Shown here piece by piece: positions 44,298 through 54,907 of a stretch of DNA of 64,000 bases. The notes beneath the pieces were generated by a model. It saw nothing but the letters and a program-made list of their open reading frames with translations. It did not search any database and was not told the origin of the DNA. The number at the start of each line of letters is the position of its first letter. The stretch's first letter is position 1. The translations under genes were made by a program, and so were the position numbers. The stretch lies in NCBI RefSeq assembly GCF_050003625.1, contig NC_134401.1, positions 67,901,629 to 67,965,628 on the forward strand, in the 5' to 3' direction. Source of the stretch: Haematobia irritans. Its lineage: Eukaryota > Arthropoda > Insecta > Diptera > Muscidae.

Positions 44298-46379
44298 TCA
44301 ATTAAATTCATTGATAAGAAAGTTTATATATCGTAAACAGTAAGTTATATATTTTACAAGGTTTTTCCAATGGTTTATATCTCGGTCATCTAATATATCA
44401 ATTACTTCATTTACGTTTCTTTTCAAATATCGCCAACTTATTTTCTCTATGTACAGGACATCGCCCGATGAAGTGTTCAATAGTTTCTTCTTCTTGTAAA
44501 TTACAGAGACTGCATCTTCTCCTTTCTTCATTAGCTCCGACTATGTTGCAGTTTAACTTTATCACCACTCGATTATTATTAAAATCATTTCTTCCGGGTT
44601 TGAGTCCATTATGTAATATTGTGATCTCATATGATCAAGATATTTGTATATCCGCGTCTCACTTGCCTGCTTTCTCTGTATGTGTGTGGATAACTTGTGT
44701 ATCTTTGTCTTATATAATAATTCATTGATAAAAGAATCCCATTGCTCTGGTGTCGATATAAGTTGTGGCCAGGTTATGTTTATTTTATTAGTGAGCGCTT
44801 TTAATTCTTTTACCCTAACAATATTCCTTTCCAGTAGAAGATTTGTTAATTTTTTCGGCAACCGATTTGAATTGTATTTAAACATAAGTTTTCCTATATA
44901 TTGGGTGTGTAATTTCAGGGTATATAAGCTTGTTTCCTCAACATTGGTCTCCAGTGCCAGAGCGTAATTTGGTGTTGACTTGGCAGCCATAATATTTTTT
45001 TGAGAAAGAACCTTTGAACAGTATTCACTTCTTCCGTAAATCCAAGTCCCCAAACTTGTGCTGCATATGATATTATCAATCTGCAAACTGCATTGTATAT
45101 ATTCCATTTCGTGCTCAGGTTTATGTCTTTCTTACTGAGAAAATCTTTCCAAGTTGTGTTTATAGCATGTTTTGCTTGATTTGTTCTATTATTTACATGT
45201 TTTTTAAAATTCATCCTTGAATTTAATAATACTCCCAGATAGTTGAATTCATTGACTATATTCAGTTGTGTTTCTTTATATGTCCACATTTCTTCCCTTC
45301 TTATAGATCCACCATTTCGAAAGATAACCACTTGTGATTTTTCCCTATTGACCTCCAAGCACCACATGTCACAGTACTTCTCAAGTTTATTTATCATGCT
45401 CTGCAGTGTATCTATATCTTCAGCCAAAATGACAATATCGTCTGCGTGTAGTAGAATTCTGATATTCAACTGATCAATATTGAGCCGCCATCCAAATAAT
45501 GATACAAGTCATTTACATACAATGCGAATAACAAGGGGAATAATAAAATAATAAACATTGACTCCTGCATTCGTATCAAAACATTCGGATATCTCCTCGC
45601 CATTCCACACCGCTGATGTTGTACATTTGTATATATTATTTATCACATTCACGAACTTTGACGAAACACCTGCAGTGTGCAATTTATAAATAAGTGACGA
45701 TCTCGCTCTATATATTATCGGTTGTGGAGTAATTTCTCCTAAATCCGGCCTGATATTCAACCAAGACGTTACGTTTTTCCACCCAGTTGAAAAGCCTTTC
45801 ATTCAGTATGCCCATCATGACTTTGGCGATGTAATTCATGAACGAAATTCCTCGATAGTTCGATGCTTGGGTTGGATCTCCCTTTTTATATATTGGAAAC
45901 ATTACAGAATTTTTAAACGTATTCTCAATTTCTCCCGTATCCATAATTTTATTGTACGCTTTTACTAGCAGTTTCTGGAAGCTTTCAGTTGCATGTATGA
46001 TATGTTCATATGGAATGCGGTCTTCTCCTGGAGCTTTGTTCAATTTAACCTTCCTCAATATTCCTTCTAATTCATTAATTGTAATCGGGCTATCTAAATT
46101 ATAATCGTGCATATTGCACGATTGTTTGATTTCCTGATGGATTTAGCAATGAAGCAAAGTGCTCTTTTAGACGGGGTTATGTTAATGCCAATTCTGTTAA
46201 TTTGTCCACGTATTTCTCGCGCACCATTCTTTCCCATTCTTTTCAGAATTGATTTTTTCGATTATTTGTTGGTGACATATCGATTTACTTTGTTTGCAGA
46301 TATTCTTGTAATCTCTTACTGCCTTTAAATATTGTAATTTGTCTTCTGCGTTATTTGACTCCCTATATACATTGAGCAA
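44298..46379 (-). pseudogene. LINE-B ORF2: reverse transcriptase and C-terminus, broken
   Basis: In minus-strand order: pre-RT (YLKAVRDYKNICKQSKSICH), NKAPGEDRIPYEHI, MFPIYKKGDPTQASNYRGIS, LVEYQAGFRRNYSTTDNI, then a frame change to SSLIYKLHTAGVSSKFV. PLLFALYVNDLYHYLDGG follows in another frame, then LLHADDIVILAED (motif C, ADD), EFNYLGVLLNSRMNFKKHV, and a tail with a zinc-like cluster near 44510 and SWRYLKRNVNEVIDILDDRD. Motif B is damaged (GVNVYYFIIP in place of GVxQGxxxSP). About five frame breaks; not functional. Confidence 0.75.
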
Positions 46380-46585
46380 TTCAAAACTTTTCTCCCTAGC
46401 TCTATTGCATTTTGAATCATACCAATTTTGTTTGGGCTAAAAAGAACTTTGTATGTTTCTTTCTAGTTCGTACCGACGTTTTTAATACTTTAGAAAGATA
46501 AAATCCTGTTGCCATGTTGCAGGCCTTAAGTACGCTGGGACAACTGTGAACTTTGCACTCCCAAATTCAAATATAAAATAAGTTG

Positions 46586-46800
46586 TCATTTCTTCATTTC
46601 TTGCCTCAAAGGTGACACCTTTTTTATGATATCCTTGCTGACGCCAACCAAAATTCCCCCTATTCTTCTCCCGTATCTATGATTCCGAAATGCCGCATTG
46701 TTATATAAATGATGTTTTGGGAAGTATTTTTTAGCTTTTTCAAATGCCTCTGACGACAAGTGCGTTTCAACTAAAGTAAACAAATCTGCGTTATTAATAT
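46586..46800 (-). pseudogene. LINE-B endonuclease fragment
   Basis: LVETHLSSEAFEKAKKYFPK and GRRIGGILVGVSKDIIKKVS match the ETHL and GG(I/V) blocks of LINE AP endonucleases. The catalytic GDFN and SDH blocks are missing, so most of the domain has been deleted between this piece and the RT. Confidence 0.6.
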
Positions 46801-46963
46801 AGCTAAAAAAGATGGGTACATAAGTTTATTTTCGATTCCATTTACATTGTAAGATACCAAATCAATTTTAGAGTATATTTTATATTCTTATTCTTTTATA
46901 GCAATTATTAGTTTTTTGAATTTAGCTGTTTCATGATCGTGTTATAATCCAGGTTAATGCTTT

Positions 46964-47760
46964 TTATTTCTTCCCAAAAAATTTGATCAGTAGTGAATCA
47001 GCGGCAGCTTTTCCGCTAACCAGTTTGTTTACTGCATTCCAAATAAACCTTTGCTTGTTTATAATTAGTGTATCACCTTTCACCCAAATTTTATGGGCTT
47101 TGCTTATTCCCAACAGTTTTTGTTTTATATACAATAAAGTTTTCTTTTTTTGTTGTCTTTTCGGAGGAAGATCTCGCTCTACGGTTATTTTAGTACCCTT
47201 TAATTTCTTAATATTTTTAAAAACATAATATTTTCCTTGTGAATTTTCAAAGTGTACTATAACAGACATTCTTCCGTTTCTTTCAAGGATCTTCTTTACA
47301 CTTTTGATTGGTGGATTTATTTTTAATTTATGATTTAAAATTTCATTGATATCCTTTTTTGGGTCATTTGATGCTTCTAATCCTTTGAAAAACAACTTAC
47401 ATGATTCGACTTGATTTTCCAACCAGTTTATATCTCTACCCTGCGATTCACATGTTTCTTTGAGTAAGGTAATCTCTTCCTTTAACATTTTATTTTCGTC
47501 ACGCAAAAAATGTATTTCATTTGATTTTTAATTTCTTCAAAGTCATCTTTCGAGGGTAGGTTTTTCAATTTTTCATCAAGATTGTTGTTTATGGTGTCTT
47601 TTATTAGGGCGACTAACGCCGCTGGATCCATTGCAGGAGTAGGAGTGTATGCGCTAGGTGTTGCTGGGGATTTATGTATAATTCGAATTTTGGAAGATTG
47701 CTCTGGAGAATTTTCAGGTGAAGATCTGGGCATAATGTACTTTACGTGCAGGCGACCCAA
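46964..47760 (-). pseudogene. LINE-B ORF1, coiled-coil RNA-binding protein
   Basis: It begins MGRLHVKYIMPRSSPENSPE with a Ser/Pro-rich N-terminus. A heptad-like segment follows (DEKLKNLPSKDDFEEIKNQM; after a frameshift near 47500, MRDENKMLKEEITLLKETCE), and then a globular part (FFKGLEASNDPKKDINEIL, SVKKILERNGRMSVIVHF, KLLGISKAHKIWVKGDTLII). The layout matches L1-type ORF1 proteins (coiled coil, RRM-like, C-terminal domain). One frameshift breaks it. Confidence 0.65.
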
Positions 47761-47986
47761 TTTTTGTTGGGCTTGTTAAAAAAAAATTAAATGAGCCACC
47801 CTGTTGTTCAACTACAATCTGTTTATTTTATTTTGTTTTGTTCCTGTGTCACCCTGTTGTTGACTTTCAATTTCCAATTATATGTATCACCCTGTTGTTG
47901 TATTGCCAATCGAGATTTGTTCGATTTTTAACTAATCGATAACAGTGCCATCTATCTCATCAATGTAAACATTATACTGAGGATTA

Positions 47987-48582
47987 AGGGCACCTTATAC
48001 GGTCGGATAAACCCTGCGACACAACACGTTGCGGCGACAAATCCGATTGTATAAGGTCGTGTTCGGCTGTCGCGGGGACGTGTTGGCATAAAATCAAAAC
48101 AACTTTGATTTTTTTCTGGTTGGGTGGTACAAATCATTGAGTGTAAGGGGATGTTCGACAAACATTATCAAAGACAAATTTATTTTTACATTAAAAACAG
48201 GCATTTCTGCAATGAAATTAATGATGGATCGCCAATTCTGGTTGAAAATTAAAGAAATATATAAATCTAAACAAGTATTGTGGCAAAAACGTGAAAAAAT
48301 TCCACTTCCAATCAATGGGAAACCAGGCGACAAGTATTCTAAATTCATCAAGTAATTTGTAATATATTAAATTTGTATTACTTCAGGAATCATTGTTTTG
48401 ACACATATACCAGGATTTTTGTTATTATTTTCTTCCATTTTTTCAGTAAAAAATGGTTTCACCCATAAATCTTCGTACAACTTTCACATTTGTTCGTGTA
48501 GTGTAAGGGCAAAACTTGAACGAACACACAACGAATAGACGAACCTCTGTCGGAGTGTTTATCCGACCGTCTAAGGTCCGCT
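47987..48582. mobile_element. 596-bp PIF/Harbinger-type element
   Basis: Inverted termini AGGGCACCTTATACGGTCGG at 47987 and the complement of AGCGGACCTTAGACGGTCGG at 48582. Both continue ATAAAC...CGAC, giving about 32 bp of imperfect TIR. TTA flanks both ends (47984-47986 and 48583-48585). The internal frame at 48137-48355 (LMMDRQFWLKIKEIYKSKQV, LWQKREKIPLP) looks like a MADF/Myb-SANT-like domain, the type that accompanies Harbinger transposases. No DDE transposase. Confidence 0.7.
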
Positions 48583-48585
48583 TTA

Positions 48586-49141
48586 GTCTTGGGCAAAATC
48601 GTTCACCATAGTGATTCGGACTCGTCGTTCCTTTTGTACAAAGGAACTAGTTCCTTGAAATCGTTCCATCGTTCCTTTTCGTTCCAGCTTTTTATATTTG
48701 TCATCACTGTCATCTACTATAGGCAAAGATGACATTGTTTACTTTGTGCAACGAAGTTCGTGGTCAAATGAAAGATACAAAAAATATTAAAAATTGAATA
48801 AAATTACTTAAAATAGTTTATAAAAATATAGGAAGAAAAAATATTGAATGAAAAATTTAAAGAAGTAACTAAACTCATTGCAAGAAATTAAGAATCATTA
48901 GTTCCTGAAATGGAACTAATGATTCTATTGAATAGCAGCATACCAATCAATGATTTCATATACATACGCGCCAAAATGAATAAATTGTCATATAGCTCAA
49001 ACAAAAGTCAAAAAATCAAACTGCGATATGCGGAACTATGGAGCGTAAGTTGAACATAAAACTAAATGACAAAAGGAACGATGAGGACGAAAGAGATGGA
49101 ACTAGTGACAATCGTTCCTTTTAGTGAACCGTTCATTGGAA
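48586..49141. repeat. GGAACTAGTTCC-rich element
   Basis: Both sides carry inverted GTTCCTTTTG / CAAAAGGAACGATGAG and GGAACTAGTTCC words (48640-48690 and 49070-49160). GTCTTGGGC at the left and CACAAGAC at the right may be short termini. About 0.57 kb with no coding frame. A hAT-type MITE is possible, but no target duplication was found. Confidence 0.45.
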
Positions 49142-49548
49142 CTAGTTCGTTCCGGAACAACACAAGACTACTGAGGATACCACACGATAGAAACATACTC
49201 CCAGAATAGGTCTAACAAGGGCAGTAAAAAGCCTCTTGGTAACACAAGGGTCCGAAAACTCCTTCTCCCAACGCTTTATGAATCCGAAAACCCCAGATGC
49301 CTTACTCACCATCGAATTAATGTGATCATAAAAATTAAGCCTACGATCCATAACAATGCCAAGATCAACAAAAGAATAAACCTCCACCAATAACGTGTCA
49401 TGTATACTATACATGTATATTAGATTTACCCTACACCAATCACCAAAGCTATCCAAATCATACTGTAATGAATGCACCCGACCAGAATTATCGAACGAGG
49501 AGAATAACTTAACATCATCAGCCATCACCAAAAGGCACAATCTGCGAA
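49142..49548 (-). pseudogene. LINE-C reverse transcriptase, C-terminal piece
   Basis: On the minus strand: LCLLVMADDVKLFSSFDNSG (motif C with ADD), LDSFGDWCRVN, VDLGIVMDRRLNFYDHINSM, VTKRLFTALVRPIL. This is the RT palm end and thumb. The upstream RT (fingers, motifs A and B) is missing. The 5' portion of the same element lies at 53007-53525, beyond FB3. Confidence 0.7.
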
Positions 49549-49914
49549 GGGTGTGAAGATAAATTCGCGAGTTAAATTCGTGGTTTGTATCTCGGCTAAA
49601 CAAAATTCAAATTTGTGGAACGAATTTAACGTTGTGGGACGAATTTAACTTGTGGAACGTTTTCCAAAACACATTTTTTTTCTTAAAAAGAGGCGATTTT
49701 GTGGTAAAAAAAACTGGCAAACACCGTCAATTATTTAATATGTAAGAATACCAAGCATTCGTAGTTTTATATCGTAGAAAAATTGAGCTATAAGAGATAA
49801 CTCTTCAGCCGTATAAAACAGTCAGTATATCCTAAAGTAATGGATATAAAATAGTAAACTGAAAACATACAACATAAAATGGGTACGAAAATTAGATTCT
49901 TAAATAACTTCAGA

Positions 49915-50390
49915 AGTCTTATGTACAGTATTTGAGATATAGCGTCACCCGATATCGGATATATATATATATAGCCCCGATATTGGATCGTTAACATCTC
50001 GAAAACGGCTCTTGGTGAATTGACCGGACAAAATGGCAGTGACGACCACAAAAAATCAAAATTCATAAATAAAAAGTCTCATGTACAGAATTTGAGATAT
50101 AGCGTCGTCAGATATCGGCTATATATAGCCCCGATATTGAATCTCCTATATCTAAGAAACCATTTGAGAGGAATTGACCAGACAAAATGCCAGTAACAGA
50201 AACTGGTTATGGCAAAAAACCAAAATTAAAACTTCAAAAGTCTCATGTACAGTTTTTGAGCTATATTATAGTCAGATATCGGCTATATAGCCCCGATTTT
50301 GGATCGTTTATTTCTAAGACACCATTTTAGAGGAATTGACCAGACAAAATGCCAGTAACAGATATTGGTTATGCGTTTTTTGCTGGGTTG
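49915..50390 (+). repeat. FB3 left array, ~160-bp period, 3 units
   Basis: CTCATGTACAGAATTTGAGA or a variant occurs at about 49918, 50078 and 50241, each followed by GATATCGGCTATATATAGCC, CCGATATTGGATCG and GGAATTGACCAGACAAAATG. GGCTATATATAGCC is itself palindromic. Confidence 0.75.
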
Positions 50391-50706
50391 TGAAAAGAAA
50401 AATTATTTGTTCATTAATATCCTACTTCGGTAGGCAGGTAAATGTCTATGGACATGTAGTGCATTTTGTGGATTGTGTCTGGCATAATTTTTTGCATTCA
50501 GGTATAAATTTCTCACAGTGGAAAGTATTGTAGTAACAAAGTGTGGAAGAAAATAGTGGCGATCCAATCAAAAATAACGAAATTATAGGTGATATACACA
50601 TTCGATAAAATTTACTGTAATCATAATGAAAATGGGGGTTAATCAAATTAAAAAATTAAGTCAATTAAGAAAATGATTGGTAATATATATGTTTTTAGTT
50701 AAAGTA

Positions 50707-51944
50707 CGAGGGCAGTTCGGAAACTTCTTAGCCTATCACAAAAAGCGCGGTATTAACAGAAAAAGTTAAGTGTTTTGGAAACTTCCATCTCTGTTATGAA
50801 CACATGTTAAATTTTGTTTCGATCTGGAAACTCCTTCGTATAGAAATAAGCCTTCAAAAAAGACGCATCCGCAATGCAAAAGTTAGAAATGCGTGCTGTC
50901 ATTAAATATTTACATAAAAACTTTATCGGGACAAGAAATTCATAATGATATGTGAAAGTGCTCCTTCATATGCAACAGTAAAAAATTGGGTTGCTGAGTT
51001 TAAACGTGGTCGTACAAGCATTGAAGATGAACCACGTAGTGGACGTCCAAAAACAGCAACAACAACAGAAATTGTAGCCAAAGTGCATGGTATGGTATTA
51101 AATGATCGACGAATAAAAGTGCGTGAAATTGCTAATATCATGGGCATCTCAAATGATCGAGTCCATTTAATTTTGCTTGAAGAACTACAGATGAAAAAGC
51201 TTTCTGTCGCATTTGTTAACAGTCGATCAAAAACGCAAAAGAATGAACGTTTCTCAAGCCTTTTTGGATCGTTTTAAGCGAAATAAAATGGATTTTAAGC
51301 GTCGTTTCATAACTGTTAATGAGACATGGATCCACCACTATACTCCAGAGACAAAAGAACAATCCAAACAATGGACTGAAGCTGGAGAAAGTGCCCCAAA
51401 GAAGGCAAAAACAATTCAATCGGTTGGTAAAGTTATGGACACGGTTTTTTGGGACTTCAAAGGTATTTATTGATTGACTATCTGCAAAAGGGTACAAATT
51501 CAAAAATCAATTAAATGTACAAATTAAAATACAAAGAAACACGCCCTGTCTTACAACACAAAAAAATAATTTTTCTTCAAGACAACACACCAGCGCACAA
51601 GAGTGTTTTAACAATGGCTAAAATCAACGAATTAAAGTACGAGTTGCTTGACCACCTACCTTATTCTCCTGATTTAGCTCCCAGTGACTTTTACTTGCTC
51701 CCAAATCTAAAAAAAAATCCTTGCTGGCAAGCGTTTTACCTCAAATGAAGATGCAATTACAGTTGTAAACCACTATTTGGAAGACCTTGAGGAAAACTAT
51801 TTTAATCAAGGGATAGAATTGCTAGAAAAGCTTTGGACTAAGTGTATTGAAATTTCAGAAGATTATATTGAAAAATAAAAATATTTTTGAAAAACTAACT
51901 ATTCTCTTTCATTGATAGGCAAAGAAGTTTCCGAACCGCCCTCG
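50707..51944 (+). mobile_element. mariner element, inactive
   Basis: Ends CGAGGGCAGTTCGGAAACTT and the complement of CGAGGGCGGTTCGGAAACTT, flanked by TA on both sides (50705-50706 and 51945-51946). At 1238 bp it is near full length. The translation (three or more frames, from an ATG at 50874) includes CESAPSYATVKNWVAEFKRG, RTSIEDEPRSGRP, FITVNETWIHHYTPE, FLQDNTPAHKS and SPDLAPSDFYLLPNLKK. The first catalytic Asp, normally in (V/G)DE(T/K)W, is Asn here (VNETW). The second (QDN) and third (APSD) are present. Dead. Confidence 0.9.
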
Positions 51945-52019
51945 TATTTATTAATCGAAAAAATTTGCTTACATTAAAAAATATTTCCAAATATCTATAT
52001 CCGATTAGTGGTGCAACGA

Positions 52020-52690
52020 TATCTGAAATACTGTACATGAGACTTGTTATTTTTTTATTTTGGTTTTTTGCCATAACCAATATCTGTTACTGGCATTTTG
52101 TCTGGTCAATTCCTCTGAAATGTTTTCTTAGATATAAGCGATCCAAAATCGGGGCTATATATAGCCGATATCTGACGACGCTATATATCAAATACTGTAC
52201 ATGAGAATTAATTTTTTAATTTTGATTTTTTGTGGTCGTCAATATGTCCCACTGGCATTTTGTCCGGATCAATTCACCACGAACAGCTTGCCACATATAG
52301 GTGATCCAATATTGGGGCTATATATCCGATATCGGTGGCGGTATATCTCAAATTCTGTACATGAGACTTGTGGTCGTCAATATGTCCCACTGGCATTTTG
52401 TCCGTTCAATTCACCAAGAGCCGTTTTGAAGATATTAACGATCCAATATCGGGGTTATATATAGACGATATCTGACGACGCTATATCTCAAATTCTTTAC
52501 ATTAGACATTTTATTTTTTAGCTTTGATTTTTTGTTGTCGTCAATATGTCCCACTGGCATTTTGTCTGGTCAATTCACCAAGAGCCGTTTTCGAGATATT
52601 ACCGATCTAATATCGGGGCTATATGTAGCCGATATCTGGCGCCATTATATCTCAAATACTGTACATGAGACTTCTGAAGTTATTTAAGAA
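52020..52690 (-). repeat. FB3 right array, ~160-bp period, 4-5 units
   Basis: The complement of the left array: TCAAATACTGTACATGAGAC variants at about 52023, 52187, 52350, 52490 and 52653, with GTCAATATGTCCCACTGGCA between them. It has one or two more units than the left arm. Confidence 0.75.
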
Positions 52691-53006
52691 TATAATTTTC
52701 GTACCCATTTTATGTTGTATTTTTTCAGTTTACTATTTTATATCCATTACTTTAGGATATACTGACTGTTTTATACGGCTGTAGAGTTATCTCTTATAGC
52801 TCAAGTTTTCTACGATATAAAACTACGAATGCTTGGTATTTTTACATATTAAATAATTGACGGTGTTTGCCACCACAAAATCGCCTCTTTTTAAGAAAAA
52901 TGTGTTTTGGAATACGTTCCACAAGTCAAATTCGTCCCACAAATTTGAATTTTGCTTAGACGAGGCACAAACCACGAATTTAACTCGCGAATTTATCTTC
53001 ACACCC

Positions 53007-53525
53007 TTGACTTACGTTTCATCCTAACAAAATCATAAAAACACCTCGGGTTACAATGAATGTCATTCCTAACCTTATCAATGTAACGAACATAACACGC
53101 CCTTGATTCCATATTATAAATAGACCTAACGGCAGAGTACCGAGCATAATCAAAATCAGATCCCGTCCTCTTATAACGTCTCAAACATCTATTCCTATCA
53201 TTCCTGAGTCTCGTCAACTCAGTAGAATACCATGGCTGATTCCTAGGGAATCGCCTAGGGACAGTTCAAGACACAAAACCCTGTAGAAATTATCAACAAC
53301 GACATCGATATCGGACAACCGATCACACCTACAAGCAGAGCCCCAGCAACACTTGAAAGAAGCGAATTCAACACATCGAAATTCGTCTTCTTAAAATATA
53401 GTGAAAATACCTCATCCCGAGCAGCAACCATTTGAGACTCCATAGACAAATTAAAATCGCCCAAAACTACGATCCTGTCCGAATCACTCATTCCAGACAT
53501 AATATTATTTATTGGGGCAATCACT
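53007..53525 (-). pseudogene. LINE-C endonuclease end and linker
   Basis: On the minus strand: DRIVVLGDFNLSMESQMVAA (endonuclease GDFN block), a broken stretch containing CDRLSDIDVVVDNFYRVL in another frame (53280-53345), then LTRLRNDRNRCLRRYKRTGS and SRACYVRYIDKVRNDIHCNP with CFYDFVRMKRKS, typical of the linker before a LINE RT. The RT should start right after, where FB3 now lies. Confidence 0.65.
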
Positions 53526-53815
53526 AATTAAATATTTAGGGTGTATTAGTCAAATAAATTACACACACATGTTTGTATTCCTGCACAGTTATATTTCAGA
53601 CATTTTGTTGTAAGGAAAAAAGAGACTGGAATTAAATATTTGGGACTTTAAACAAAGATATGTTTAGGGTGAAAGATAAAATGCTTGCACAGTACAAACA
53701 ATTTTTTGTTTGAAAAAATTCTTCAAATATATATGCTTGAAGCAGAAAATGTTTGGGAGTATATGTTATGTTACAGAGCATTTTTTTCGAGTTGGCCCTA
53801 ATGTCAACTTAACAT
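53526..53815 (+). repeat. ATATGTTT-family element, short copy
   Basis: ACACACACATGTTTGTATTC, GCTTGAAGCAGAAAATGTTT, then GGGAGTATATGTTATGTTAC and GCATTTTTTTCGAG parallel the right end of 29706-31499. Heavily deleted. Confidence 0.45.
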
Positions 53816-54907
53816 TATTTTATTATTATCTTTGTTCAAGAAAATTGGTTGATTTGATTTAAATTTTGCCCAATGTGAGCAAATGTTCCTTATTTGAATA
53901 ATTATTACTTACTTTGCTTAGAAAAGCTATATACAAATATAGTACACAATATTACTAAAAATAAAATAGTTCATATTTTCCTAAAATGGGAGAAGTTTAC
54001 TTAAATTGAGTTCATTGTCTCTCAAATGAGAAACTTTTACTAAAATTGTACCTGTGTATAGCGTACAATATAGCGCTAAAGACACTTTAACATTTTTTAA
54101 TCCAATTTTTCTTCAACATATGAAATTTTCTTATTGAAGATTCCAAAATGAAGACTAATGAAAAGGTTATGGTTCTGGTATTTTCTTTCTATAACCTAAC
54201 CTACCACTTACAACGATTGACTTCTATTGTTTTGTCATTGATTTTAAATAATTAAAAAACATTACTTACAGGTCGATAAAAGAAATATAGTAAAATTTCC
54301 TATATTCTAACAAGTGTGTTTCCTTAAATTTTGAAAGGATTGAATACTTCTTAGTACGAGTGCATTAAGATAGCTTTATTTTAATGAATGCTTTGTTATC
54401 AATGAATAAAAATTTCTTGTTCAGTTGTAAATTCCTATACCCCGAGAAGAAATCAGTATTATTTTCCATGTTCTCCTATTAAGAGCTTTATTCTCTGAAA
54501 AAATAAAACTCCAAAAGGAGTATTATTTTCTGAAGGAAATAATAAAACTCCTAAAAAGAGTTTTATTTATGAAAAAGAGACTTATTTTAATCGTTATTTT
54601 TAGCCACAAAATAACTTTTTTGATAGCACTTATATGGTTATAAGTGCTATCAAAAAAGTAACGGTCCCTGAAATAAGCTCATGTTCAATAAAAAGTAAAA
54701 GAAGCCTTTTTGGAGGAGACTATAATTGGCAATCTTGCCCTTTCGATTGAACCTACATTAATTTGGAAATATGATCGAACTATGAACGCAGGACTGAGTG
54801 GTGTAGGTAGCAAATAAGCTTCTATAATATATAAATGTTGTGCTCTTATGTTGAAAATAAAAGCCACTTGATTGATTCTGTAATTGATAGTTTTATTTAA
54901 CAAATTA
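53816..54907. other. bs: Intronic MITE debris
   Basis: Bases 53925-54150 match 58460-58610 (ATACAAATATAGTACACAAT, AATAAAATAGTTCATAT). Bases 54310-54470 match 5147-5430. Bases 54520-54560 carry AAAACTCC-AAA-GAGT repeats. A perfect 21-bp hairpin is at 54614-54659. No gene. Confidence 0.5.
54614..54659. repeat. Perfect 21-bp hairpin, 4-base loop
   Basis: ACTTTTTTGATAGCACTTAT plus A, loop TGGT, then the exact complement. It lies among A/T-rich MITE debris and could be a MITE remnant reduced to its termini. Confidence 0.75.

Larger units (their letters stand above)
44100..47960 (-). mobile_element. Non-LTR retrotransposon with L1-type ORF1 (LINE-B)
   Basis: Minus-strand order: a 5' region with three GGGTGACAC-type repeats (47790-47905), ORF1 (47760-46964), a reduced endonuclease (46783-46586), the RT (46380-44915), a C-terminal Cys/His end (near 44520) and a 3' UTR. 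ORF1 has a coiled-coil and RRM-like layout rather than zinc knuckles. The RT wording (HADDIVILAED, YCDMWCLEVNREKSQVVIF) fits the CR1/Vingi/Kiri-like groups, but the clade is not resolved. Many frame breaks. Confidence 0.75.
49549..53006. mobile_element. FB3: foldback element with ~0.78-kb arms
   Basis: Inverted ends GGGTGTGAAGATAAATTCGC at 49549 and its complement at 53006. The arms stay about 90-95% matched for roughly 0.4 kb (TGGTTTGTATCTCGGCTAA; AAAGAGGCGATTTTGTGG; AGAGATAACTCT), then enter ~160-bp repeats. The loop contains a mariner (50707-51944). There is no 9-bp target duplication (ATCTGCGAA against TTGACTTAC), and the flanking LINE-C lacks its RT core, so the insertion is associated with a deletion or recombination. 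No foldback transposase frame. Confidence 0.8.

Noticed and set aside
44468..45473. + strand frames overlapping LINE-B
   Set aside because: They are antisense shadows of the LINE-B RT and show only hydrophobic filler.
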